Source: Solimonas thermocellulolyticum (GTDB lineage: Bacteria; Pseudomonadota; Gammaproteobacteria; Nevskiales; Nevskiaceae). From it: a stretch of 64,000 nucleotides of DNA. The stretch is from assembly GCF_040327995.1 (NCBI RefSeq), contig NZ_JBEPIJ010000006.1:62001-126000 (forward strand), read 5' to 3'. Below the pieces are notes generated by a model. It saw nothing but the letters and a program-made list of their open reading frames with translations, was not told the DNA's origin and ran no database searches. This document shows, piece by piece, positions 1-8,227 of the stretch. Position 1 is the first letter of the stretch; each line of letters begins with the position of its first letter. A program made the position numbers and the translations under genes.

Positions 1-492
1 GAACCTGGCGACGATGTCCAGGCCCTGGGCCGGCTGACGTTGATCGGCGACGCCGAGCCCGTGCGTGATGCCATCGAGGACGTGGCCGCGCGCTATTACG
101 CGCGCTTTCCCGAGGCCGCCGACTACCACCGCACCCACGACTTCGCGTTCTGGCGCATCCGCCCGCGCCGCCTGCGCTACATCGGCGGCTTCGGCCGCAT
201 CCACTGGCTCGAACCCGATGCCGTCTGCCGCCGCAATCCCTTCGATGCCGCGCAGGAAGCGCGCATGATCGCGCACATGAACGCCGACCATGGCGATGCG
301 ATGCGCGACTACTGCCGCCTGTATGGTGTAGACCCCGGTGACACCCAGCCGCGCATGAGCGCGGTCGACGCGGACGGGGCCGACCTCATGCTCGGCAAGC
401 GCCTGCTGCGCATCCGCTTCGACACACCGGCGACGACGAGCGATGCCGTGCGCAAGGCCCTGGTCGATCTCGCCCGGCGCGGTCGCACCTGA
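1..492 (+). CDS. HugZ-like heme/FMN-binding family protein, 3' part (DUF2470 at C-terminus)
   Basis: The frame is open from base 1, so the gene begins before the window and only its last 163 residues are seen. The visible part reads like the end of a pyridoxamine-phosphate-oxidase-like split barrel (RYIGGFGRIHWL) followed by a DUF2470 domain that starts near MIAHMNADHGDAM. This pairing is typical of the HugZ/HutZ group, which binds heme or FMN and has been linked to heme-iron use. The His-rich AHMNADH motif is the clearest mark of DUF2470. It ends about 80 bases before the sugar dehydrogenase and shows no clear link to it. The family call is fairly sure; the substrate cannot be judged from a fragment. 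Confidence 0.75.
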   Translation, partial: EPGDDVQALGRLTLIGDAEPVRDAIEDVAARYYARFPEAADYHRTHDFAFWRIRPRRLRYIGGFGRIHWLEPDAVCRRNPFDAAQEARMIAHMNADHGDAMRDYCRLYGVDPGDTQPRMSAVDADGADLMLGKRLLRIRFDTPATTSDAVRKALVDLARRGRT

Positions 493-574
493 CCCGCTCC
501 GAGGCGCCCACGCCACCTGCCAATCCGCATCACGAATCGGTTAGCGTACGGCCCCACCACGCTGACCGCTCGTC

Positions 575-1897
575 ATGTCCGCAAAGCCTGCCGCCGCGCA
601 ACAGCTCGCCCGTAAGCTCGACGACCGCAGCGCAACCGTCGGCGTCATCGGCCTGGGCTATGTCGGCCTGCCGCTGGCCTTGCAGTTCGAAGCCAGCGGC
701 CTGAGGGTGCTTGGTTTTGACATCGACGCCACCAAGATCGAGCGGCTGCGTGCCGGGCAGAGCTACATCAATTACCTGCCCGCGGCCACGATCGCGGCCG
801 CGGTCGGCCGTCGCCTGCAGGTCACCAGCGACTTCGACCGCTTGGGCGAGCCGGACGCACTCATCGTCTGCGTGCCCACGCCGCTCAACCGCCACCGTGA
901 ACCGGACCTCGGTTACGTGACTCGCACCGCGGACCAGATCGCCCGCCACCTGCGCGCCGGCCAGCTCGTGTCGCTGGAGAGCACCACCTACCCCGGCACC
1001 ACCGACGAAGAACTCAGGCCGCGGCTCGAGCGCACGGGCCTGACGGTCGGCGAGGACGTTTTTTTAGTGTTCTCGCCGGAGCGCCAAGACCCGGGCAACA
1101 CGCGCTATGGCCCGCACAACATCCCCAAGATCGTGGGCGGCTGCACGCCGGCCTGCCTCGAACTCGGCCAGCGGCTCTACGGCCTGGCGGTGAGCCAGGT
1201 CGTGCCCGTCAGCTCGCCCAAGGTCGCGGAACTCGCCAAGCTGCTGGAGAACATCCACCGCGCGGTCAACATCGGCCTGGTCAACGAAATGAAGATCGTC
1301 GCCGACCGCATGGGCATCGACATCTTCGAAGTCATCGACGCCGCCGCGACCAAGCCCTTCGGCTTCGTGCCCTACTACCCGGGCCCGGGTCTGGGCGGGC
1401 ACTGCATCCCCATCGACCCGTTCTACCTCACCTGGAAGGCCCGCGAATACGGCGTGCACACGCGCTTCATCGAACTCGCCGGCGAGATCAACCGCGGCAT
1501 GCCGCTCTGGGTGCTGCACAAGCTGGCCGAAGCCCTCAACAATGTCGGCAAGGCCATTCGCGGCGCGCGCGTGCTGATCATCGGCATCGCCTACAAAAAA
1601 GACGTGGACGACCTGCGCGAATCACCGGCCCTGGAGCTGCTGGACCTGCTCGAAGAACGCGGCGCCCACGTCGACTACCACGATCCGCACATCCCGCATA
1701 TTCCGCCGATCCGTCGCGGCCGCTACGACCATCGCAGCATTCCGCTGACCGCGCAGGCCGTTGGGGCATCCGACCTCGTGCTGATCGCCACTAACCACTC
1801 GGCCGTGGACTACGACCTCATCGCCCGACACGCCGCGCTCATCATCGATACGCGGGGCCAGTATCGGGGGGGCCACCCCAACGTCGTTCACGCCTGA
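575..1897 (+). CDS. wbpA: Nucleotide-sugar dehydrogenase (UDP-N-acetylglucosamine 6-dehydrogenase type, WbpA-like)
   Basis: This 440-residue protein oxidises C6 of a UDP-hexosamine to the uronic acid with two NAD turns, a first step to many O-antigen, capsule and glycan sugars. The NAD-binding Rossmann motif GLGYVGLP is at residues 26-33. The catalytic Cys sits near residue 277 in GLGGHCIPIDP, and the C-terminal UDP-binding domain has the expected length. The wording around LGGHCIPIDPFYLTWKA is closer to the UDP-GlcNAc (WbpA/WbpO/TviB) branch than to UDP-glucose dehydrogenase. It lies just upstream of the pilin and glycan block, so it may feed that pathway. Substrate is inferred from family resemblance only. 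Confidence 0.88.
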   Translation: MSAKPAAAQQLARKLDDRSATVGVIGLGYVGLPLALQFEASGLRVLGFDIDATKIERLRAGQSYINYLPAATIAAAVGRRLQVTSDFDRLGEPDALIVCVPTPLNRHREPDLGYVTRTADQIARHLRAGQLVSLESTTYPGTTDEELRPRLERTGLTVGEDVFLVFSPERQDPGNTRYGPHNIPKIVGGCTPACLELGQRLYGLAVSQVVPVSSPKVAELAKLLENIHRAVNIGLVNEMKIVADRMGIDIFEVIDAAATKPFGFVPYYPGPGLGGHCIPIDPFYLTWKAREYGVHTRFIELAGEINRGMPLWVLHKLAEALNNVGKAIRGARVLIIGIAYKKDVDDLRESPALELLDLLEERGAHVDYHDPHIPHIPPIRRGRYDHRSIPLTAQAVGASDLVLIATNHSAVDYDLIARHAALIIDTRGQYRGGHPNVVHA

Positions 1898-2032
1898 AAG
1901 CGGGCCGGCCTGCACCGCAACTGACAAACTGCGTCACATACCGACAAAACCTGCCCACAGCCGGCAGTAGAAAAAATCCACCCCGCGGCGCAAATCACGG
2001 AAGAATCGAGATGTGCGGTGCAACATGCGCGC

Positions 2033-2048
2033 TGGCATGACCCGTGCT
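2033..2048 (+). promoter_or_regulatory. Candidate sigma-54 (-24/-12) promoter of the first pilin gene
   Basis: TGGCAT, five bases, then GTGCT, with the GG and GC doublets exactly 12 bases apart as required for RpoN promoters. It lies 58 bases upstream of the pilin start codon. Known biology: pilA of Pseudomonas is RpoN/PilR dependent. The -12 element has G instead of T at its first base, so the match is good but not perfect. Confidence 0.55.
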
Positions 2049-2106
2049 CGGCAACACGACGCACCGGGAGACGTTCCGGTGCATCCACCATCCAATTGGA
2101 GATGTC

Positions 2107-2529
2107 ATGAAAAAGCAACAGGGCTTTACGCTGATCGAACTGATGATCGTCGTTGCGATCATCGGCATCCTGGCCGCCATTGCGATTCCGGCGTATCAGG
2201 ACTACACCATCCGTGCACAGGTGTCGGAGGGCATCAACCTTGCCGCCGGCGCCAAGACCGCGGTCGCCGAAGTCTTCCAGGACAGCGGTACCTTCCCTGG
2301 CAGCAATGCGTCAGCCGGCCTGTCCCAAGCGGCCAGCATCACCGGCAAGTACGTGACGCAGGTGGCGGTTGGCGCCAGTGGGGTCATCACGGCAACCTAC
2401 GGCAATGAGGTCAACACCAAGATTGCCGGCGGCACCTGCACCATGACGCCGACGGACGCCGGCGGCAGTGTGGAGTGGGACTGCACCTGCTCGTTTGCCA
2501 CCAAGTGGCGCCCGAACGCCTGCCGCTGA
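2107..2529 (+). CDS. pilA: Type IV major pilin (PilA-like)
   Basis: A 140-residue prepilin. The leader MKKQQG is short and basic, followed by the cleavage and methylation site G^FTLIELMIVVAIIGILAAIAIP, so PilD would cut after Gly6 and methylate Phe. The rest is a small pilin head with a C-terminal disulfide region (several Cys, the last in PNACR). The ATG at 2107 is preceded by GGAG with good spacing; an upstream in-frame ATG at 2044 would give an implausible leader. It heads the pilin pair and is likely driven by the sigma-54-type site at 2033-2048. Export, cleavage and assembly would use PilD, PilB and PilC encoded 11-15 kb downstream. Confidence 0.93.
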   Translation: MKKQQGFTLIELMIVVAIIGILAAIAIPAYQDYTIRAQVSEGINLAAGAKTAVAEVFQDSGTFPGSNASAGLSQAASITGKYVTQVAVGASGVITATYGNEVNTKIAGGTCTMTPTDAGGSVEWDCTCSFATKWRPNACR

Positions 2530-2584
2530 GCGAGACGGGCAGCGCCGAGCACCGGTGAGGACAGTCTGCACGACCTGATCGAGT

Positions 2585-2613
2585 GCATCCGTTTGGAGTG
2601 GTCGAACGGATGC
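2585..2613 (+). terminator. Hairpin between the two pilin genes
   Basis: A perfect 9-bp inverted repeat (GCATCCGTT / AACGGATGC) with an 11-base loop, 56 bases after the first pilin stop. No T-run follows, so it may be an attenuating or mRNA-stabilising hairpin rather than a full terminator. Such a site could set a high pilin-1 to pilin-2 ratio. Confidence 0.4.
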
Positions 2614-2635
2614 CTCGTCGATCACGTTGCCGCAC

Positions 2636-2660
2636 GGACTCGCGGCGGCGCCGTGAGTCC
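2636..2660 (+). other. Second hairpin in the pilin intergenic region
   Basis: GGACTC and GAGTCC form 6-bp arms around a GC-rich 13-base centre. It follows the hairpin at 2585-2613 and precedes the ribosome-binding site of the second pilin by about 90 bases. There is no T-tract. Function unknown; it may add to transcript attenuation or stability. Confidence 0.3.
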
Positions 2661-2763
2661 TAGGAATGCCTGACCGTGTTTGCAGCGCCAAGGACAGGAC
2701 CCGGCAGGTCCGTGTCATCGACCCGCCGGGTCCGCTTCAGGCCAACTGTGGAGACCTACCCAA

Positions 2764-3228
2764 ATGGGCAACGGGGACGAAGGCTTCACATTGATCGAAA
2801 TGATGATCGTGATGGCCATCATCGGCGTCCTCGCCGCGGTGGCCATTCCGGCGTACCAGCTGTACCTGGTGCGAACACAGGTCGCCGAGGGCATCTCGCT
2901 GGCTTCGGGGCTGAAGACGGCGGTCGGTGACTATCGGGCCGAGCGTGGCGTGCTGCCCGCCAATATCGCCGACGTCGCCATGTCGAGTAGTGTCACCGGT
3001 GCATACGTCACGCGCGTCTCGATCGACAATGGCGTGGTGAACATCGAGTACGGCAATCGCGCCAGCGCGCATCTTGCCGGACGAGTTCTCAGCATTCGGC
3101 CGGCCATCAACGAGGCCAACGACATCAGCTGGATATGTGGGTACGCGCCGGCTCCCGCAGGGATGACGGTCAGTGGCGTCAACACCACTGACGTCGAAGC
3201 GCGTTATCTCCCGGGGGCGTGCCGCTGA
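2764..3228 (+). CDS. Second type IV pilin, tandem paralogue with acidic leader
   Basis: A 154-residue prepilin-like protein similar to the first pilin over the N-terminal helix (FTLIEMMIVMAIIGVLAAVAIPAY) and in its C-terminal Cys pair (WICGY and PGACR). The ATG at 2764 has GGAG ten bases upstream and places the cleavage Gly at residue 7. The leader MGNGDEG is odd: it has no Lys or Arg and carries two acidic residues, whereas prepilin leaders are usually basic. There is no better in-frame start nearby. It may be an alternative major pilin or a minor pilin. Cotranscription with the first pilin is likely, through the intergenic hairpins. Confidence 0.85.
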   Translation: MGNGDEGFTLIEMMIVMAIIGVLAAVAIPAYQLYLVRTQVAEGISLASGLKTAVGDYRAERGVLPANIADVAMSSSVTGAYVTRVSIDNGVVNIEYGNRASAHLAGRVLSIRPAINEANDISWICGYAPAPAGMTVSGVNTTDVEARYLPGACR

Positions 3229-3301
3229 CGCCGTCTCCGGCCCAGTCGGGCCCGCAGGCACGCCGGTCCGTCTCCTGGATGATCCCGGATCGATAAGCAT
3301 C

Positions 3302-5248
3302 GTGACTTCAAGCCATTCCGGCGCGCCGCGTCGCCGATGGGCCGCTGCCGGCCTGCTTTTGCTGACCCTGCTCGTTTTGTACTGGGCTTACGCGCCGGGC
3401 ATCACGGGCTCTCCTCACTTTGACGACTGGCCGAACCTCAACGGCCTCGACAAGGTCGAAACGCCGCTCGATGCGGCCGGCTTCGTACTGTCGGGCAGAG
3501 CCGGGCCTGTGGGCCGACCGCTGGCGCTGGCCAGTTTTCTGCCTCAATCCTCTGCCTGGCCCGCAGACGTCGGCGCACTGATTCAGGTCAATGTCTTCAT
3601 TCACCTGATCAATGTGAGCCTCTTGGCGTGGCTCAGTTGGGCCGTGATGTCGGTTCATGCGGCACCCATCGTTCGTCAGCGGGCAGTATGGCTGGCGCTC
3701 GGTGTGGCCGCGTTATGGGGCAGCCTGCCCCTGCTGGCGTCGACCTCGCTGATGGTGATCCAGCGTATGACGTCGTTGGCCGCGACGTTCACCCTGCTTG
3801 GCCTGATCGGCTTCGTATATGGCACCAATCTGGCCCGCCGCGAGCCGCTATCGGGTGTACTGCTATGCCTATGCAGCCTGGGCGCAGGGACGGTTCTCGC
3901 TGTGTTGTGCAAAGAGAATGGCGCCCTGCTGCCGTTGTACGCTGGTCTGCTGCTGATGGTGCTGCCGAGGCCGCAGCACCGCACATATAAGGCAGCGTGC
4001 GCGATCGGGATCGGCGCGCCCGTCGCCGCGATCGCCGCATATCTACTCTATCGAGTCACCGATCCGCCTTCGGTGATCCGAGATTACGACACCTCGCAGC
4101 GGGTGGCCTCGCAACTCGTCATCCTCTGGGAGTATTGGCGGCACGTCCTCTTGCCCTCGCCGAACGCGTTCCACCCTTTCCATGACGGCCGGCAGGCCGT
4201 TTCGTCCTGGGCGAACACTGCGGTCATCGTCGCCGGCTTGCTGTGGGCGGCGGCAATCGCCGTCGCGATATTGACGCGCAAGCGCAGCGTGCTCCCCGCG
4301 TTCGCGATCGGCTGGTACTTGGGTGGGCACGCGCTCGAGTCCACCGTCTTGCCGCTCGAGCTTTACTTCGAGCACCGCAACTACGTGCCGATGATGGGCC
4401 CTTGCCTGGCGCTGTTCATCGGGTTGGCGCAGCTGCCCCGTGCCTGGCAGCGTCTGGCTTGGTTTGCGGTGGCGGCCTTCACCGCCCTGCAGGTTTTGGT
4501 GCTCTACGCGGTCGCGGACCTCTGGGGAAGACCGCGCGTGGCCGCTGAGATCTGGTACGAAGCCAACCCCCGTTCGACCCGAGCGGCTCAGCATCTGGCG
4601 CGCTTCTACGCGGCCGAGGGCGATCATGCCGGGGCGTACAAAATCATTGATCGCACCTTCCAGCAAACCAACCGGAACACCGCGCTGGCCCTGCAGCGGA
4701 TACAGATGCGATGCGCCGCCGGACGGGACATCCGAGATTTACTCGCCGACGATCGGATGGCAAAACTACTGTCGGAAGGGCAGTTCAGCTCCGCCGTGCT
4801 GTCGGGACTGGACAGCCTGCACGAGCTCGTGGCCGACGCGCGCTGCTCGCTGACCACAGACGATCTGATCGAGATGATCGAGCGCCTCAGAGCGAATCCA
4901 GCCTATTCGTGGCCGACATCCCAAGTTTCAATGCTGCTCACCCTCAGCCGCCTCTATCGGCACCCCGAGGATTCGGGCCGCATCGTGGACGCCATCAATC
5001 AAGCCTATCTGATCGATCCGCAGCCTGAGATCGGGCTCGACCTGGTCGTCGCACTGCGCAATGCCGAACGCGATTGCGAAGCGCTGGTGTTCCTTCAGAA
5101 CACCATCGACCATCCTCCCGAATCGTGGAACCTGGTCACCAGAAAGCGCATGATTCCTGTATACGAAAAATTCCGCGCATCGATGCCGATCGACGAATGC
5201 GCGGTCGATGTTCCGGCGTCGAGTGTGTTTCCAACCACGGCGCGCTGA
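3302..5248 (+). CDS. Polytopic GT-C/TMTC-like membrane protein with C-terminal helical-repeat domain, candidate pilin glycosyltransferase
   Basis: About 648 residues. The first ~400 are rich in hydrophobic segments (about ten). A DD pair is at residues 41-42 (SPHFDDWPN) in the first extracytoplasmic loop, where GT-C enzymes keep catalytic acids, and an EHRNYVPMMGP motif near 356 recalls the ERRxYLPS region of TMTC-type mannosyltransferases. Residues ~430-648 are soluble and helical, TPR-like. I place the start at GTG 3302, just before the first membrane segment; an earlier in-frame start would overlap the pilin. By position it resembles the accessory proteins often found right after pilA (TfpW-like), which glycosylate pilin. 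That role is inferred. Confidence 0.6.
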   Translation: MTSSHSGAPRRRWAAAGLLLLTLLVLYWAYAPGITGSPHFDDWPNLNGLDKVETPLDAAGFVLSGRAGPVGRPLALASFLPQSSAWPADVGALIQVNVFIHLINVSLLAWLSWAVMSVHAAPIVRQRAVWLALGVAALWGSLPLLASTSLMVIQRMTSLAATFTLLGLIGFVYGTNLARREPLSGVLLCLCSLGAGTVLAVLCKENGALLPLYAGLLLMVLPRPQHRTYKAACAIGIGAPVAAIAAYLLYRVTDPPSVIRDYDTSQRVASQLVILWEYWRHVLLPSPNAFHPFHDGRQAVSSWANTAVIVAGLLWAAAIAVAILTRKRSVLPAFAIGWYLGGHALESTVLPLELYFEHRNYVPMMGPCLALFIGLAQLPRAWQRLAWFAVAAFTALQVLVLYAVADLWGRPRVAAEIWYEANPRSTRAAQHLARFYAAEGDHAGAYKIIDRTFQQTNRNTALALQRIQMRCAAGRDIRDLLADDRMAKLLSEGQFSSAVLSGLDSLHELVADARCSLTTDDLIEMIERLRANPAYSWPTSQVSMLLTLSRLYRHPEDSGRIVDAINQAYLIDPQPEIGLDLVVALRNAERDCEALVFLQNTIDHPPESWNLVTRKRMIPVYEKFRASMPIDECAVDVPASSVFPTTAR

Positions 5249-5346
5249 GGCGCACGACAGGCGGATTGCGCTTTTGGTCGTCCACCGAGCCGACAATCGG
5301 AAACAATCGTGCTGCACGGGCCCCAAAGTAACGACCGAAGTCGGCA

Positions 5347-6522
5347 ATGAGTCAGGAAACGGATTACCCGATGCTCGTCTTCGGCAGCCCCTCGATCGCA
5401 GACGATGAAGTCGCGGAAGTCGTAGCGTGCCTGCGCTCCGGATGGCTCGGCACGGGCCCCAGAGTCGCACGCTTCGAGGCTGACTTCGCCGCCTACAAGG
5501 ACCTGCCGGCCAGCCGCGTGGCGGCAGTCAACTCATGCACCGCGGCCTTGCATGTCAGCATGATCGCGGCCGGCCTCGACCCTGGCGCGGAAGTGATCAC
5601 CACGCCCCTGACCTTCTGCGCCACCGTCAATGCCATCATTCACGCCGGCCTCACACCCGTGCTGGCCGATGTCGACCCAGTGACCCAGTGCATTTCTCCG
5701 GCAGCCATCGAAGCGGCGATCACGCCACGCACGCAGGCGATCCTGCCGGTCCACTTCGCCGGCCGCCCCTGCGACATGGACGCGATCATGGCCATCGCGG
5801 ACAAGCACGCTCTGGTGGTCATCGAAGACTGCGCGCACGCCATCGAAACGGAGTATCGCGGCCGTAAGGCCGGTACCTTCGGGGATTTCGGCTGCTTCAG
5901 TTTTTACGTCACGAAGAACGTGGTGACCGGCGAGGGTGGCATGATCATCGGCCGCAGCGAGGCGCATATCGCGCGCGCCAAGGTGCTGGCGTTACATGGC
6001 ATGAGCAAGGATGCCTGGCACCGGTTCGGCGACAAGGGGTACAAGCACTATCAAGTCGTGGAATGCGGCTTCAAGTACAACATGATGGACCTGCAAGCGG
6101 CCTTGGGCATCCATCAACTGGCGCGCGTGGAGCAGAACTGGCTCCGCCGCCGAGCAGCATGGTCCTTTTACCAGAACGCACTGGCAGACCTGCCGATCAC
6201 GCGCCCCGCCGAACCGCAAGCCGACACCCGTCACGCCTATCACCTGTACACCATCCTGATCGACGAGGATCGCTGCGGGATCACACGCGACACCTTCCTG
6301 GACCGGATGAACGCGGCACGCATCGGCACCGGCGTGCATTACCTCTCGATACCGGAACATCCCTACTATCAACAGCGCTTCGGCTGGAAGCCGGAGCAGT
6401 GGCCAACTGCCCGGCGAATCGGGCAACAGACTGTGAGTTTGCCGCTCTCTGCGAAGCTACAGGACGATGAGCTGGGTCGCGTCTCCACTGCCGTGCGAGA
6501 TCTGATCGCGACCGGCGGTTGA
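5347..6522 (+). CDS. DegT/DnrJ/EryC1/StrS-family aminotransferase (ArnB/WbpE-like)
   Basis: A 391-residue PLP-dependent sugar aminotransferase that converts a keto nucleotide sugar into an amino sugar, with glutamate as usual donor. The PLP lysine is near residue 190 in FYVTKNVVTGEGG. The N-terminal segment FGSPSIADDEVAEVVACLRSGW and the ALHVSMIAAGLDPG region are standard for the fold. The phrase VIEDCAHAIE carries the conserved PLP-binding Asp. It lies about 100 bases after the membrane glycosyltransferase candidate and 34 before the flippase-like gene, so it is probably in one transcript with them. The product (4-amino or 3-amino sugar) cannot be told from sequence alone. Confidence 0.9.
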   Translation: MSQETDYPMLVFGSPSIADDEVAEVVACLRSGWLGTGPRVARFEADFAAYKDLPASRVAAVNSCTAALHVSMIAAGLDPGAEVITTPLTFCATVNAIIHAGLTPVLADVDPVTQCISPAAIEAAITPRTQAILPVHFAGRPCDMDAIMAIADKHALVVIEDCAHAIETEYRGRKAGTFGDFGCFSFYVTKNVVTGEGGMIIGRSEAHIARAKVLALHGMSKDAWHRFGDKGYKHYQVVECGFKYNMMDLQAALGIHQLARVEQNWLRRRAAWSFYQNALADLPITRPAEPQADTRHAYHLYTILIDEDRCGITRDTFLDRMNAARIGTGVHYLSIPEHPYYQQRFGWKPEQWPTARRIGQQTVSLPLSAKLQDDELGRVSTAVRDLIATGG

Positions 6523-6556
6523 CCGTGGCCCCAGGCGCAACGCGCACCAGCTGACC

Positions 6557-7474
6557 ATGACCATTCTCGGCAAGTCGAGTACTCGAACCGTTCTGGCTAT
6601 CACAGCCATCGGGCTATCGCTCGCTTTCCTCGGCACACGAATCGCGGGGGACCCCACTACCGGCGAACTTCTCAGCCATTTTCCGCCTCAGGTGCTACTC
6701 ATCGCCGTAATCGCATCGCTGCCGATGTATTGGCTGAAAGCCAGCTATCACGCGAGTATCGTGCACAGTCTCGACCCGCATACTTTCGACCGTCCTCGTG
6801 TCATCGCCGTTTATCTCCAAGCCCAGCTGGTGCGTTACCTTCCGGGAAAGGTCTGGGGACTGGTGTACCAAAGCGGGCAGATGGCTAACCGCCATGCGCC
6901 CAGCATCATCATCACGGCCAACTTCGTCCAGACGTTGACGACCAACGTGATGGCTGCGTTCCTCATCCTCGCGCTGGCGGGGAGCGTACTAGCACACCCC
7001 GCATTGCTCCTTCTGCTGCTGGCGGGGCTGCTGGCGCCTGAGTGGCTACATCGTGCCCCAGGCCTGTGGGCAACGTTAGCGCGGACTACCGCGCGATGGC
7101 TGCCAGCACTCGGGGCAGCAGGTACGCCGGGACCGGCAGCACCCATCCGCTGGTCCGGGACAGCGATGCTCGCCTCGGAATGGTTCTTCTACTTTCTGAT
7201 GTTCTTCGTGCTTGTCGGCGACCGCTGCCCTCTTTGGGCAGTTATTTTCACAGGAACCTGGTATGCATGCGCGTCGCTGCTTTCGATGTTCGCCGTGGTC
7301 GTGCCGGCCGGTCTCGCTGTTCGTGAAGCACTTTTCGTTGCTAGCCCGGCGCAGTCGGCTCTGTCTGCCACGGAGCTGGTGGTTCTGGCGGTTACACTGC
7401 GTCTGCTATCGATCGTCGCTGAATTGCTCGTGGCGAGCGCCGCCGCGGTTTGGTTACGTATCAGCCGGAAATAA
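6557..7474 (+). CDS. UPF0104/lysylphosphatidylglycerol-synthase-TM-like membrane protein (flippase-like)
   Basis: A 305-residue integral membrane protein with about seven to eight membrane segments. The signature RYLPGKVWG near residue 95 and VPAGLAVREALF near residue 250 are the two hallmarks of the LPG-synthase transmembrane family. No cytoplasmic aminoacyl-transferase domain follows, so it is the stand-alone form often seen in polysaccharide clusters and sometimes proposed to move or regulate lipid-linked intermediates. It lies between the aminotransferase and a methyltransferase in a tight run of genes, which supports a role in glycan or lipid-carrier handling. The base composition here looks less GC-rich than the flanking housekeeping genes. 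Confidence 0.75.
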   Translation: MTILGKSSTRTVLAITAIGLSLAFLGTRIAGDPTTGELLSHFPPQVLLIAVIASLPMYWLKASYHASIVHSLDPHTFDRPRVIAVYLQAQLVRYLPGKVWGLVYQSGQMANRHAPSIIITANFVQTLTTNVMAAFLILALAGSVLAHPALLLLLLAGLLAPEWLHRAPGLWATLARTTARWLPALGAAGTPGPAAPIRWSGTAMLASEWFFYFLMFFVLVGDRCPLWAVIFTGTWYACASLLSMFAVVVPAGLAVREALFVASPAQSALSATELVVLAVTLRLLSIVAELLVASAAAVWLRISRK

Positions 7475-7483
7475 CGCGACGAC

Positions 7484-8227
7484 ATGACGGGCGACCACGG
7501 CCAGCAGTACTGGAACCAGCTGGGAGCTCTCGATCCGGACATCGCTGTCATTGACCCAGCGGACACTAAGGGGCTCAAGTCGAGGTATATCTCGGACCTA
7601 CGCGACGAAGCCTTCCGAATTGGGCTGGCGCGGCATGGGGTATATCGTGGTGATGTTCTGGATTTCGGCTGCGGCACCGGCAGCTCGTCGATCCCCCTGC
7701 TGCGACACGGCCATCGCGTTGTCGGGCTTGATATCGCCAACGCTCTCCTGACACACGCGAAAGCACGGCACCGGCACGACTCGGCGCTATGGGTACAGAT
7801 CGATGGACGGCGACTGCCCCTGCGCGACCGGGCTTTCGACGCCGCGATCTGCTACGTGGTTCTCAGCTATGTCACGGACGATGCGACCGTAATCGACTTG
7901 CTGCGGCAGTTGCGCAACGCACTTCGTCCACAGGCGCCGATGCTTATCCTGGAACAGGTTCGCAGTCGACGCGCACTTGTCGAGCAAGGCCGCAAGATCC
8001 ATCGCTCGGTGCATGAGTGGACTCGACTGCTGGAGGTGGCCGGCTTTATCGATGTATCCCCGCGCGTACTTCGCCATGGCCGCTTTCCGATGATCCCCTT
8101 GATCCGGCAAGGCCTCATCCCGAAGCGATTCTGGCCCTTCATCCGTCGACTGGAAGCCCTGACCGGAAAGACGTGCGGGGTTCTGCCGTGGGACTACGCC
8201 GAAGTGCTGTTCGACGCCCGCGCATGA
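7484..8227 (+). CDS. Class I SAM-dependent methyltransferase
   Basis: A 247-residue protein with the SAM motif I LDFGCGTGSSSIPLL near residues 62-76 and motif II acid VVGLDIANALL. A later segment, DAAICYVVLSYVTDD, is the usual post-I strand. The C-terminal part is more divergent and may hold the acceptor site. The start follows the previous gene by nine bases and the stop overlaps the next start by ATGA, so translation is likely coupled to the flavin enzyme. The acceptor is unknown; in this setting a sugar or a lipid-linked glycan is a reasonable guess. Confidence 0.82.
   Translation: MTGDHGQQYWNQLGALDPDIAVIDPADTKGLKSRYISDLRDEAFRIGLARHGVYRGDVLDFGCGTGSSSIPLLRHGHRVVGLDIANALLTHAKARHRHDSALWVQIDGRRLPLRDRAFDAAICYVVLSYVTDDATVIDLLRQLRNALRPQAPMLILEQVRSRRALVEQGRKIHRSVHEWTRLLEVAGFIDVSPRVLRHGRFPMIPLIRQGLIPKRFWPFIRRLEALTGKTCGVLPWDYAEVLFDARA

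Noticed and set aside
2667..2685. Possible sigma-54 promoter for the second pilin (TTTGCA)
   Set aside because: The -12-like TTGCA is present but no GG doublet lies 12 bases before its GC.
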